Source: an uncultured Oleiphilus sp. (GTDB lineage Bacteria > Pseudomonadota > Gammaproteobacteria > Pseudomonadales > Oleiphilaceae). From it: a stretch of 36,681 nucleotides of DNA. Within the stretch, counting starts at the first letter, position 1, and each line of letters opens with the position of its first letter. Under the pieces are notes generated by a model, which was not told the origin of the DNA, ran no database searches, and was given only the letters and a program-made list of their open reading frames with translations. The stretch spans positions 1 to 36,681 of the forward strand of contig CAJWBJ010000034.1 of NCBI GenBank assembly GCA_913020495.1, given 5' to 3'. Position numbers and translations under genes: made by a program. Positions 16,215 through 24,891 of this stretch are shown one piece after another.

Positions 16215-17240
16215 TTAAAATTGCCCTCGATATTGTCTGGGGGTCATATTCGTCCAACGCAAAAATGCATGGCGAAAACTGGCCGCATCTTTAAATCCGC
16301 ATATCTTGGCTATCTTGCCTAATTCATCTTGGGTATTTGATAAAGCTTGTAGCGCTATTTGAAGCTGGTGCTGTTGGTAAAGCTCGCGGTAACTGGTACC
16401 AACAGACTGTAATTGTCGACGAAGGGTTCGGTCACTCATTGCAAGTCGCTTAGCTAAGGTGCCTAAAGTGATGGGCAGCTCATGACTTTTTGCTAGTTCA
16501 GTGCTGACTAACCAACGAATATCACCTTTCTGGATTTTATCGACACGCTGCATTTCCAAGTCACAAATATTAAGCGCTTGTTGCTCCGTCATCTGATTCG
16601 CAAGGGGCAATAAACTGGTCATGGTTTTTTCTGGCAACCAGAGCACACTGATGGGCATGCCGAACTCAATTGGGCACCCGCAGTATTTTTCATAGTGGCG
16701 AAAATGCTGCGGTGCAGGGTAATGCAATTGAATTTTACTAAATGAAAATGGCGTGACTAATAAATCGTTAATTTGACGAGCAAGTGATGAAATCAACATT
16801 TCAAATGCAAAGACTTCATTGACAGGGAAGGGCATTGAACTTCGTTGTGTGACACTAATTTTGATCATATCACCGTGTTTTTCTGGTTCAAGATTAAAGC
16901 GACTTCGTATCAGTGATCGATGCTGATTTGCCGTTTGTAATGCGGCGCCTAATGAACGAGCTGCCGTGAGTGCCAGAGTGAGCATTCCCCAACGAGAAAG
17001 ATTGAGAGCTTTTCCAAAGCGAAGCCCAATATCGGGTGACTGAACTAAGCGGAATACATTTCGATAGATAATATCGAATTGGTGTAATGACACTAAGGTC
17101 TCTGAGTTCTTAAGCGCGTTTATCGACAAACCTGTCCCTAATAACCATTGTTGCGCTTGAAAACCTTCTGTGTGCATAAATTTTTTTATCAGAAACAGCT
17201 CTGCACTGGGGTAAATTGCCTGATGTTCAAAAATGGACAT
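16215..17240 (-). CDS. AraC family transcriptional regulator
   Basis: The product has 341 residues. The N-terminal about 190 residues match the Arabinose_bd-type ligand domain of AraC regulators (LFLIKKFMHTEGF, GLRFGKALNLSRWGMLTLAL, FEMLISSLARQI). The C-terminal part has the double helix-turn-helix: LGTLAKRLAMSDRTLRRQL and IAKICGFKDAASFRHAFLRW, ending in TNMTPRQYR, the classic AraC/XylS signature. It is divergent from the desaturase operon, with 198 bases between start codons. The direct repeats there are its likely binding sites. Regulators of this subfamily often sense fatty acids, hydrocarbons or amino acids. Confidence 0.93.
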   Translation of the reverse strand: MSIFEHQAIYPSAELFLIKKFMHTEGFQAQQWLLGTGLSINALKNSETLVSLHQFDIIYRNVFRLVQSPDIGLRFGKALNLSRWGMLTLALTAARSLGAALQTANQHRSLIRSRFNLEPEKHGDMIKISVTQRSSMPFPVNEVFAFEMLISSLARQINDLLVTPFSFSKIQLHYPAPQHFRHYEKYCGCPIEFGMPISVLWLPEKTMTSLLPLANQMTEQQALNICDLEMQRVDKIQKGDIRWLVSTELAKSHELPITLGTLAKRLAMSDRTLRRQLQSVGTSYRELYQQHQLQIALQALSNTQDELGKIAKICGFKDAASFRHAFLRWTNMTPRQYRGQF

Positions 17241-17289
17241 GTTAGGTAAATCCTCTAAGAGTAAAGCCAGCCTAAATATGCAGTAAATG

Positions 17290-17324
17290 ATTTATTAGGT
17301 CAAATTTTGTATTTATTAGGTCAA
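17290..17324 (+). promoter_or_regulatory. Direct repeat operator, probable AraC/XylS-type binding site
   Basis: ATTTATTAGGTCAA occurs exactly at 17290-17303 and again at 17311-17324, a 21-base period or two helical turns. AraC/XylS proteins bind such in-phase direct repeats. The site lies between the divergent AraC gene and the desaturase operon. TTGATA (17332-17337), a possible -35, starts eight bases after the second copy; I do not see a convincing -10. Confidence 0.65.
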
Positions 17325-17438
17325 TTAACTATTGATATATGGCCTGATTAGTAGCTTGGTTTTAGTATTTAGTAAAAATAGCAAGTGAAGAAGTTGCCAA
17401 CGCTTTAAGTTGGGCGCATGAGGCAGGAGGGCCTAAAA

Positions 17439-18503
17439 GTGATTCAAACGAGTACGAGTCAGCCAGAAAAAAAGTTATCCAGCATTGAAAGTAATGCACT
17501 TATCAGAAAGGTCATTCGTGATAGAGGGGATGAGTTAAGAGTGACTTATCCGTGGTTGCAGCATCAAGATATTATTGGAATGTCGATACTGGTTTTTTCT
17601 GTTCTAGGTATTGTGATGACAGCATGCTTGTATTTACTAGGATTGATTAGTGCTTGGGTATGTATTCCGGTTGTCGCCATGCTGACATCGTTATTACATG
17701 AGTTAGAGCATGACCTCATACACAAGTTGTACTTCAAAAAAAATAGATTTGTGCATAACTTAATGCTTTTGATTGTTTGGGTATTTAGACCCGGCACGAT
17801 CAATCCTTGGATTCGACGTCGGCTGCATTTTTTACATCATAAAACCTCAGGCACCTCAGAAGATATTGAAGAGCGAGGTATTGGCAATGGCCGACACTAT
17901 AGTTGGGTGCGTTTCTTCATCATGTTTGATACTTTTGTTGGCAATATTATCGCTGTTTTAATAGAGGGACCAAGAGGAAAAAAGCTGAACCATATTTTAA
18001 GAATCATGATTGCAAATGCTCCTTTTGCTATTCTTTGTGCGATGACTTGGTATGGCTTCTTATTTTTTCATCTCCTTGATAGCCTTGGTACTTGGGGGTG
18101 GTCAGAACAGGCATTAACGCTTATGAGCTACATTAATAACATTGTTGTTGTGTTAGTTGGGCCATTTTATTTGCGTTCTTTTTGCTTAAATTTTATCAGT
18201 TCTAACATGCATTATTATGGTGATGTTAAAACTGTAGGCCAGCAAACGCAGATTTTAAATGCTTGGTTCTTATGGCCTTTTCAATTGTTTTGTTTCAATT
18301 TTGGCAGCACGCATGGCATCCACCATTTTGTGGTTGCTGAACCCTTTTATATCCGTCAACTTACGGCACCTGTGGCTCATCGGGTGATGCGCGCGCAAGG
18401 TATTCGTTTTAATGATTTGGGCACATTTTTAAGAGCAAACCGCTACCAATTAGATGCTCAGTCTACATTGACGAAACCGCATTTAGAAAGCCCGGCAAAC
18501 TAG
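17439..18503 (+). CDS. Membrane fatty acid desaturase family protein
   Basis: I start it at GTG 17439, eight bases after a strong AGGCAGGAGG; ATG 17418 lies in front of that site and is less likely. Numbering from the GTG, the histidine clusters are HELEH (87-91), HFLHH (130-134) and HGIHH (292-296), the di-iron ligands of membrane desaturases/hydroxylases. Hydrophobic helices lie around 50-85, 180-215 and 230-250. The substrate is unknown; a fatty acyl chain or similar lipid is likely because a hydrolase and an acyl-CoA thioesterase follow in the same operon. The operon faces an AraC regulator. Confidence 0.88.
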   Translation: MIQTSTSQPEKKLSSIESNALIRKVIRDRGDELRVTYPWLQHQDIIGMSILVFSVLGIVMTACLYLLGLISAWVCIPVVAMLTSLLHELEHDLIHKLYFKKNRFVHNLMLLIVWVFRPGTINPWIRRRLHFLHHKTSGTSEDIEERGIGNGRHYSWVRFFIMFDTFVGNIIAVLIEGPRGKKLNHILRIMIANAPFAILCAMTWYGFLFFHLLDSLGTWGWSEQALTLMSYINNIVVVLVGPFYLRSFCLNFISSNMHYYGDVKTVGQQTQILNAWFLWPFQLFCFNFGSTHGIHHFVVAEPFYIRQLTAPVAHRVMRAQGIRFNDLGTFLRANRYQLDAQSTLTKPHLESPAN

Positions 18504-18513
18504 GGTCGCAATA

Positions 18514-18541
18514 GAAAGATAGCAACAGGAAGATAGCAACA
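18514..18541 (+). repeat. 14-bp tandem duplication overlapping a ribosome-binding site
   Basis: GAAAGATAGCAACA (18514-18527) is directly followed by GGAAGATAGCAACA (18528-18541), identical at 13 of 14 positions. The second copy supplies the GGAAG ribosome-binding site and its last A is the first base of the hydrolase start codon. Confidence 0.75.
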
Positions 18542-19476
18542 TGACCACAGCAATCAACTTACAGTCTGAAACCCCTTCGCGTTATCAAGCAAAGCAATCT
18601 TTTGTCGATGTTAAAGGCATGAGGTTTTGTGTTGAAGAGCGCGGCGATCCATTAGGGCCACCCATTATGCTCATCATGGGGCTAGCCTGCCAAATGACGC
18701 ATTGGCCGGAATCTTTGTTAGACGGATTAGCGGAGCAGGGCTATCGGGTAATTCGATTTGATAACCGTGATATAGGATTATCTCACAAAGCCAGTTCTTC
18801 GTTTCGGGTTAATACGCGTTTGGCGTATCTGGCCCATAAACTTGGTCGGCACCCCGAGGCAAATTACACCTTACATGATATGGCTAATGATACGGCCAAT
18901 CTCATATCAGCGCTTGATATAGAGCACGCTCATATTGTTGGTGTTTCGATGGGGGGCATGATTAGCCAATTACTTGCTGCTAATTACTCTGATCAAGTGC
19001 GTACTTTAACCACCATCATGTCATCAACCAATGCACCGGGTTTACCCATGCCTGAACTGAGCTTAATGCTGAAACTTGGTCAGACTGGTAAAGCGGGGAA
19101 TGATATGGCAGCGGTGACGAAGCGATGGCAGCATTTTTGGAAGGTGGTACAAAGTCCGGGTTATCCCACACCTTCTGCCGATATTCGTGCCTTGATGGAA
19201 GCGAATTATTTGCGTAGTTACTCTCCTGGCGGGACTATACGGCAAATACAAGCGATACTGGCGACCGGAAGTTTAGAAAAAACAATTCAGCATATTGTAG
19301 CACCCACATTGGTCATTCATGGAGGGAGTGATCCTTTATTGAGACCTTCATGTGGTCGAGCTATTTCAAAGCAAGTTAATGGTGCTAAATTTCGACTTAT
19401 TCCTAAAATGGGACATGACTTACCTGAACAGTTAATACCACAATTTGTACGCTTAATTAGTGAGCACGCAAGGTAA
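18541..19476 (+). CDS. Alpha/beta hydrolase
   Basis: This 311-residue α/β-hydrolase has an oxyanion-loop HG-like region MLIMGLACQMTHWP, RFDNRDIGLSHK, the nucleophile elbow GVSMGGM with Ser136, an acid in VIHGGSDPLLRP and the catalytic His in KMGHDLPEQL. The order and spacing are those of esterases and lipases in the epoxide-hydrolase-like group. It has no signal peptide. It lies 37 bases after the desaturase and 46 bases before the thioesterase, so it should act on the same lipid or ester. The exact substrate is not deducible. Confidence 0.9.
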   Translation: MTTAINLQSETPSRYQAKQSFVDVKGMRFCVEERGDPLGPPIMLIMGLACQMTHWPESLLDGLAEQGYRVIRFDNRDIGLSHKASSSFRVNTRLAYLAHKLGRHPEANYTLHDMANDTANLISALDIEHAHIVGVSMGGMISQLLAANYSDQVRTLTTIMSSTNAPGLPMPELSLMLKLGQTGKAGNDMAAVTKRWQHFWKVVQSPGYPTPSADIRALMEANYLRSYSPGGTIRQIQAILATGSLEKTIQHIVAPTLVIHGGSDPLLRPSCGRAISKQVNGAKFRLIPKMGHDLPEQLIPQFVRLISEHAR

Positions 19477-19522
19477 TTGATAACAGTGTTAACAGCGGTG
19501 ATAAAAAAGGTAGAAACTAACG

Positions 19523-19984
19523 ATGGCCCATCAAGACTTCAATTGGCAATGGCCAAACCCGCATACACAGGGAATTGTGGTTTCTGCTGAAGATACTGAC
19601 CGACTTGGGCATACGAATAACGTGCGTTACCTTGAGTGGTTGGAAGGCATCGCTTGGGAGCATATGGACACCTTGGGTTGTGGTTGGGAAGTAAAAGAGA
19701 AACTGGGTAGAGCTTTAGCCATCATTAGAACAGAAATTGATTATTTATCGGCGTCTTATAAGGGTGACCAATTAATCTTAGGAACATGGGTCACTTCAAG
19801 TGATCGGCGTTTTCAATGTGATCGGCATTTTCAACTTGTTCGGCTGTTGGATGCTAAAACTATCCTCAAGGCAAAAATGGGTTTTGCGTGTATTGACTTA
19901 AAAAGAGGCTCGCCATCAAAAATGCCTGAGGAAATAAAGACTGCACTTGAAAAGGGTTTGGCGCAATGCGGCGTGTGCCCTTAA
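19523..19984 (+). CDS. Acyl-CoA thioesterase, 4HBT/hotdog family
   Basis: This 153-residue hotdog-fold protein has the signature DTDRLGHTNNVRYLEWLEG near residues 25-43, in which the Asp and His-Asn segment match the 4-hydroxybenzoyl-CoA thioesterase / YbgC active site. Downstream, IIRTEIDYLSASYKGDQL forms the β-strand pair typical of the family. The protein likely hydrolyses acyl-CoA in the cytoplasm. It is the last gene of the desaturase-hydrolase-thioesterase group; after it comes a repeat element. Confidence 0.88.
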   Translation: MAHQDFNWQWPNPHTQGIVVSAEDTDRLGHTNNVRYLEWLEGIAWEHMDTLGCGWEVKEKLGRALAIIRTEIDYLSASYKGDQLILGTWVTSSDRRFQCDRHFQLVRLLDAKTILKAKMGFACIDLKRGSPSKMPEEIKTALEKGLAQCGVCP

Positions 19985-20023
19985 ATCCTTTTAATCAAAT
20001 CAATTTGTGTAACTACTCTACTT

Positions 20024-20140
20024 TGTCATCCCTGAAGTGTTTAATCGGGGATCCATTGTTTTAAAAAATGGATTCCGGCACAAAAACCGCCTAGGCGGCC
20101 CTCTCTTGCTTCGCAATCCACCTTGACCACCGGAATGACA
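20024..20140. repeat. Intergenic repeat element with nested inverted repeats
   Basis: An approximately 117-bp element is bounded by TGTCATCC (20024-20031) and GGAATGACA (20132-20140), an imperfect inverted pair. Inside are GGATCCATT (20049-20057) facing AATGGATTCC (20067-20076), and a perfect 12-bp palindrome CCGCCTAGGCGG (20087-20098). The style is that of small dispersed REP/MITE-like repeats of gammaproteobacteria. It lies in the space between the convergent thioesterase and efflux genes, where it could also act as a transcription end. A partial relative, TCATTCC...GGAATGA, is at 34052-34081. Confidence 0.6.
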
Positions 20141-20231
20141 GAGAGTTTAGTTTTGTCCGAAACGATAGAGCATACCTGAGAGATCAAAAAGCTTTTAATC
20201 GTGAAAAACTATCTACTCGTATTTACCAACA

Positions 20232-23200
20232 TTAGTGGTCAGCTTCTTTATGTGCGTGGACGAGTTTCTCAGATTCATTTGGCACAAAGACTGGTTCAAG
20301 TTCGGGGAAATCAGATTCTGAATTACCAAACTTCTTTCTAAAGAACCCACTTACATTGGCGCCCAGAACCAAAAGGCAGGGCGTTAGAAGTAGTGTGAGT
20401 ACTGTCGCGAAGGCTAAACCTCCGGCAATTGCACTGGATAATTGGGTCCACCATTGCGTTGATGGTGCGCCAAAAGCTACTCCTCTATTAATAAAGTCAA
20501 TATTCATCGCCATGACCATCGGTACAAGCCCCAGAATAGTTGTGCCTGCTGTCAGCAGAACAGGGCGTAATCGAATTTCCCCCGTCGCCAATGCTGCGTC
20601 ATAAGCGGAATAGCCATCTTTCATATAAGCATTGTAGGTATCGATGAGTACGATATTGTTATTCACCACGATGCCGGCTAATGCAATAATTCCCAAGCCG
20701 ACCATCACAATGCCAAAAGGTTGAGCAGTAACTAATAATCCGAGTAAAACACCCGCGGTTGAAAATATGATGGCACTGAGAACCAAGAAGCTTTGATAAA
20801 AACTATTGAATTGAATCACTAATATTAGCAGCATCAAAAACATCGCTAGTAAAAATGCACTGGATAAGAATTCAGCGGTTTCTTTCTGATCTTCTTCTTC
20901 TCCCTTGACGACAATGCGTACATCAGGATGTAACTCAGCTTCTGAAAATGCTGCTTGTAATGCTTGCAATCTTTCACTTGGTAGGAGTCCTTCATCAACG
21001 TCAGCCTGGATCGTAATTGCTCGCTTGCTATCGACACGTTTGATCGTACCTGTTTTTGGTGCGGGTTTAAGCGCAACAAAATTGCTGATAGGCACCATGC
21101 CCTTATTGGTTGATATACGGAAATTATCAAACTGGTTTAAAGTACGTTTCTGGTTGGGGAACCGGATATTTATATCGACTTCTTCTGTGGTGTCGTCTGG
21201 GCGGAAACTGGCTACTCGAAAGCCATTGGTAATCATCTGGATCGCGCTGCCGATCAACACAATATCGGCACCAAAACGAGCAGCTGCTTCACGATCAACT
21301 TCAAGTCGCCATTCGATTCCCGGCAGTGCCCGGTCATCTTCAATATCTTTAAAGCCCCCTAACTTGTTCATTTGAACGAGAATGGTTTCAACGGTTTCAT
21401 CAGCATGATCTGGGAACATGGCACTGATTTGAAGCTTGATCGGCTTACCGCCAGAAGGGCCATTTTCAGCTTTCCGGAACTCAAGATTAAGGCCTGGAAT
21501 ATCTTGGGTGATAGTTGCCATTTCTGCCAGTATTTCTGAGGCTGGACGACGTTTATCCCAATCCACAAACTGGAACTGAATTGAACCGATCACATCTTCA
21601 GCCACACCATTAAATGACTGGTTAAAAGAACGGGCATAAACAGACTCTAGTTCGTGCATACCAAAAAAGCGTTGTTCTACGCTTTTTAGCAGCTCATCTT
21701 TTTCATAGACAGAAAGATCACCACGCGCATGTACCAGAACCTGTGCTGTTTTTGGCTCAACTTCAGGAAAAAATTCAACGCCTTTACCGAGCATTGAATA
21801 GCTTACGTAACTCAAAGCAATCACAGTCAATGATGCCGCCAAGGTCTTACCCGGGTGGTGCAGGAGTTTGCGTAATAAATTGGCATACACCGACATCAAA
21901 GTGCCTGTTTTCTTAGGTGCAGAAGATTGTTGCACAATTTGTTTGCTTACGGGACGCTTACCTAACCAAGAGCCTAATACAGGCAGAAATATTAATGCGA
22001 CTACCAGAGAGGCTGTTAAACAAATCATCACGGTAATCGGCAAGAATTTCATAAACTCGCCTACAGTTCCTGGCCAGGCAATCAGCGGTAGAAATACGAC
22101 TAATGTGGTGGCCGTTGAAGCGATGATCGGCCAAGCCATGCGTTTAGACGCTTTAGAAAAAGCACGTTCAGCACTCATACCATGGTCTTGATTTCGCGAA
22201 GCTAATTCTGTGACCACAATTGCCCCATCAACCAGCATGCCTACGACTAAAATCAGACTAAAAAGTACGACGATATTTAAGGTCAGTCCCATCAGGTTGA
22301 TAATTAATAGGCTGGTAAGAAAGGATGCTGGAATGGCCAAACCCACTAATAGGGATGACCTCAAACCAAGTGCGCCAACAATGACAATCATAACCATAAT
22401 GATGGCACTGGAAACGTTATTCTGCAGGTCTTGGAGCATTTCGATAATTTCGCTGGATTTGTCAAGAATGTAGGTGTGTTCCAGCGAGGCTGGCCAAAAA
22501 GGTTTTTTCTCAGCAACGATGGCTTTAACCTGAGAAATGACTTCAATGATATTAGAGCCGACGCGTTTTTTTATTTCCAGTGATAGTGATGGCTCGCCGT
22601 TTACCCGAGCAAAACCTTGTGGATCTTTGAAGGTTCGGCGTACTGTTGCGACATCTCGAACGCTGACAACAGTATCCCCCACAACTTTGACCGGAAGAGA
22701 CATGATATCTTCAAGACCCTCAATTACCCCCGGGACTTTTACCACCATCCGACCATGCCCGCTGTCAATAGCACCAGCAGCGACCAATTGGTTATTTCGG
22801 GTGACGATCATTAAGACATTTTCAAAGTCGATGTTGTAGGTTTCCAGCACTAGCGGGTCGACAAGAATTTCGAGTACTTCTTCCCGATCACCACCAATAT
22901 CTACTTCCAAAACACCCGGAAGCGCTTCAATGTCGTCTTTTAAATTTCTGGCAATATAAAGTAATTGTCGTTCTGGAATGGGGCCGGCAAGGCCCATACT
23001 AAGTACAGGAAACAAGGATACATTCACTTCATTAACTTCAGGCTCATCGCTGTCGGCCGGTAGTTTTACTTTTGCACGGTCTACTTTCTCTCGAACATCA
23101 TCCAATGCCGTGTCGCTATCAAAGCCTGCATCGAACTCTAACGTCACTGAAGCATACCCTTCAGAGGCCACCGAACTCATTTCTTTTATGCCTTCGATTG

Positions 23201-23444
23201 ATTTGAGTTCCTTCTCCATTGGGCGCACCAAGAGACGCTCGGCGTCTTCGGGTGAAATCCCCTCATGAGCCATAGAAACATAAATAATCGGGATGGCAAT
23301 ATCAGGTTCTGCTTCTTTTGGAATCGAATTGTAGGCCGCAATCCCGCTAATAAATAAAAACACTAATACCAGTAAAACTGCTCTGCGGCGATGAATGGCC
23401 CAATCAACAGGGTTGGATGTAGCGCCTGATCCTGAGTGACTCAT
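20232..23444 (-). CDS. RND family efflux transporter permease
   Basis: This 1070-residue inner-membrane pump has a first helix near residue 22 and the porter motif IPKEAEPDIAIPIIYV. A large periplasmic loop follows, then TM4 with VVGMLVDGAIVVTELASR, a second half with a matching loop, and TM10 with GIVVNNNIVLIDTYN. The overall layout is that of AcrB-like proton antiporters. The AcrB Asp407 equivalent is kept, but the Asp408 position is Gly and the Lys940 position is Asn. The start codon overlaps the stop of the membrane fusion gene by one base. No outer-membrane channel gene is beside it, so a TolC-like partner must be encoded elsewhere. The exported compound is unknown. Confidence 0.92.
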   Translation of the reverse strand: MSHSGSGATSNPVDWAIHRRRAVLLVLVFLFISGIAAYNSIPKEAEPDIAIPIIYVSMAHEGISPEDAERLLVRPMEKELKSIEGIKEMSSVASEGYASVTLEFDAGFDSDTALDDVREKVDRAKVKLPADSDEPEVNEVNVSLFPVLSMGLAGPIPERQLLYIARNLKDDIEALPGVLEVDIGGDREEVLEILVDPLVLETYNIDFENVLMIVTRNNQLVAAGAIDSGHGRMVVKVPGVIEGLEDIMSLPVKVVGDTVVSVRDVATVRRTFKDPQGFARVNGEPSLSLEIKKRVGSNIIEVISQVKAIVAEKKPFWPASLEHTYILDKSSEIIEMLQDLQNNVSSAIIMVMIVIVGALGLRSSLLVGLAIPASFLTSLLIINLMGLTLNIVVLFSLILVVGMLVDGAIVVTELASRNQDHGMSAERAFSKASKRMAWPIIASTATTLVVFLPLIAWPGTVGEFMKFLPITVMICLTASLVVALIFLPVLGSWLGKRPVSKQIVQQSSAPKKTGTLMSVYANLLRKLLHHPGKTLAASLTVIALSYVSYSMLGKGVEFFPEVEPKTAQVLVHARGDLSVYEKDELLKSVEQRFFGMHELESVYARSFNQSFNGVAEDVIGSIQFQFVDWDKRRPASEILAEMATITQDIPGLNLEFRKAENGPSGGKPIKLQISAMFPDHADETVETILVQMNKLGGFKDIEDDRALPGIEWRLEVDREAAARFGADIVLIGSAIQMITNGFRVASFRPDDTTEEVDINIRFPNQKRTLNQFDNFRISTNKGMVPISNFVALKPAPKTGTIKRVDSKRAITIQADVDEGLLPSERLQALQAAFSEAELHPDVRIVVKGEEEDQKETAEFLSSAFLLAMFLMLLILVIQFNSFYQSFLVLSAIIFSTAGVLLGLLVTAQPFGIVMVGLGIIALAGIVVNNNIVLIDTYNAYMKDGYSAYDAALATGEIRLRPVLLTAGTTILGLVPMVMAMNIDFINRGVAFGAPSTQWWTQLSSAIAGGLAFATVLTLLLTPCLLVLGANVSGFFRKKFGNSESDFPELEPVFVPNESEKLVHAHKEADH

Positions 23445-24553
23445 TATAAAGACGCCTCGTGTTCATTTGCGTTTGAAGGCGTTTCATCGGAAATAGCATT
23501 GACTTCATCACCCTTAGAGACGAAGCCCTGACCGACGGTAATCAGATTAAATTGCTTAGGAAGTCCAGCTAACCAGATGCCGTCTTTCTCGCTGCGAATG
23601 ATTTCGACGGTTTGGGTAATGACTCGACTGTCTTGATCGATGCCTTTTATTTGTAATGAGCCTTCGCTGTTTAAGCCTAATAATGAAGGCGATAATTTAT
23701 GAGCGAACTGCTCGCCGATATAAATACTAACGCGAGCGCTCTGGCCAAAACGTTGTATACCCATTGTGTTAGCGGCTTTTGCTTCAATACGGAATGTACG
23801 GGTGTTAGTGTCAGCTGAGCTGGAAATATAGAAAATGTCGCCTTCGAACTGAGTTCCATTTAATAGTGTTGCGCTGACTTTTTGGCCAATTTTTAATTTA
23901 GCAATATGTTGCTGAGGTACGTCGGCACTAATGGTAATGTATTGATCGTCGACGAGTGTTGCCAGTGGGGTGCCAGAAGAGACGTAATCGCCCAGTTCAA
24001 CGTGCAATTCATTCAATACACCGTTGAAGGCTGCGGTCACAGAGGTGTGTTCTATTTCTATTTCTATTGCTTTCACTTCTGCAGTGGCCGCGACCACATT
24101 GGAGACATTTTGTAGATGTTGGTTTTCAGACAGTAATTTCTTCGCCTTTAAGCTCAAACCTGATTTTAAGTCTGCTTTTCGTACTTTTAATTCTGACTTC
24201 GCTCGAGCTAAGCGAGCTTGCCGATCATTCATTGCAAGCGTGAGAATCTTTTGGTTTTGAGTAATACGGGTACCTTTTTTATTTTCCAGGGACGTGATAG
24301 TGCCATCGGTTTCTGCTCGGATTTCAATTTCTCTAGCAGGTTCGATGTCACCTTGCAGGTCAATACGATCAAGCATTAATTTGGCTTCGATCTGTTCTAC
24401 TTTTACTTTAAAGCTAGGGCTCGAATGATCACTGCTGGTAAGCGCTGAATCTTGTAGGTTTGTTTCTTCGCTATTATTCGATAGTGAGCCGGATAGAATC
24501 CAGATAAATGCCAAAGCGGCTAAAGATATTGAAAGAATAAGAGATCGGTTCAT
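23444..24553 (-). CDS. Periplasmic membrane fusion protein (RND adaptor, HlyD/AcrA family)
   Basis: I start it at ATG 24553, four bases after GAGG; TTG 24601 is an upstream alternative. The protein is about 369 residues. It has one N-terminal membrane segment (SLILSISLAALAFIWILSGS), a lipoyl/barrel-sandwich half (GDIEPAREIEIRAETDGTI), an α-helical hairpin (about 110-170), the returning lipoyl half (TAAFNGVLNELHVELGDYV) and β-barrel domains (VSATLLNGTQFEGDI). It links the adjacent RND permease to an outer-membrane channel. The stop TAA shares its last base with the ATG of the permease, so the two are translationally coupled. Confidence 0.9.
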   Translation of the reverse strand: MNRSLILSISLAALAFIWILSGSLSNNSEETNLQDSALTSSDHSSPSFKVKVEQIEAKLMLDRIDLQGDIEPAREIEIRAETDGTITSLENKKGTRITQNQKILTLAMNDRQARLARAKSELKVRKADLKSGLSLKAKKLLSENQHLQNVSNVVAATAEVKAIEIEIEHTSVTAAFNGVLNELHVELGDYVSSGTPLATLVDDQYITISADVPQQHIAKLKIGQKVSATLLNGTQFEGDIFYISSSADTNTRTFRIEAKAANTMGIQRFGQSARVSIYIGEQFAHKLSPSLLGLNSEGSLQIKGIDQDSRVITQTVEIIRSEKDGIWLAGLPKQFNLITVGQGFVSKGDEVNAISDETPSNANEHEASL

Positions 24554-24671
24554 TCTGCCTCGCAGTTGTATACGTAAAATATTGAGTGACTTATGTGACA
24601 ATAAAAAGAACTTTTTTGAAGGGAAAATAAGGTCTTTGTTTACCAGAACTAAGAGTATACGATAAATGAAC

Positions 24672-24700
24672 TATTTTTGTGACTCTCGGTCACAAAAATA
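24672..24700. promoter_or_regulatory. 12-bp perfect inverted repeat, probable operator
   Basis: TATTTTTGTGAC (24672-24683), a 5-base spacer and GTCACAAAAATA (24689-24700) form a perfect dyad. It lies between the leftward efflux operon and the rightward PLP-enzyme operon, so it cannot end either gene and is more likely a repressor or activator site. The TGTGA..TCACA core has a 7-base gap, one more than a CRP site. Confidence 0.55.
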
Positions 24701-24761
24701 CACCGGAATCTTGAAAACGACCCCTGATGGCCAGATTAAACATTGCGAATTAAAAGTATTA

Positions 24762-24811
24762 TTGACAGATTACGTCTGCTTGTAATTATTAGCTTGTAGA
24801 TTAAACAAGCT
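24762..24811 (+). promoter_or_regulatory. Candidate promoter with downstream dyad for the PLP-enzyme operon
   Basis: A perfect -35 TTGACA (24762-24767) is followed after 15 bases by TAATTA (24783-24788) as a weak -10. Directly downstream, AGCTTGT (24791-24797) and ACAAGCT (24805-24811) form a 7-bp dyad with a 7-base loop, which could be an operator or a leader hairpin. Confidence 0.4.
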
Positions 24812-24891
24812 GATACTTGTGTACTCTGTAGATGAATATTACTTTGTTATGCTGTAGGCACTTCGATGTTTTGTTTCAAGGTAAAGTAAAA

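Noticed and set aside
20905..21375. Plus-strand open frame of 156 codons within the RND gene
   Set aside because: It is antisense to a well-supported pump gene and shows no protein-like motifs or ribosome-binding site.
24672..24700. CRP binding site
   Set aside because: The TGTGA and TCACA halves are seven bases apart, not six; the longer perfect dyad is a better description.
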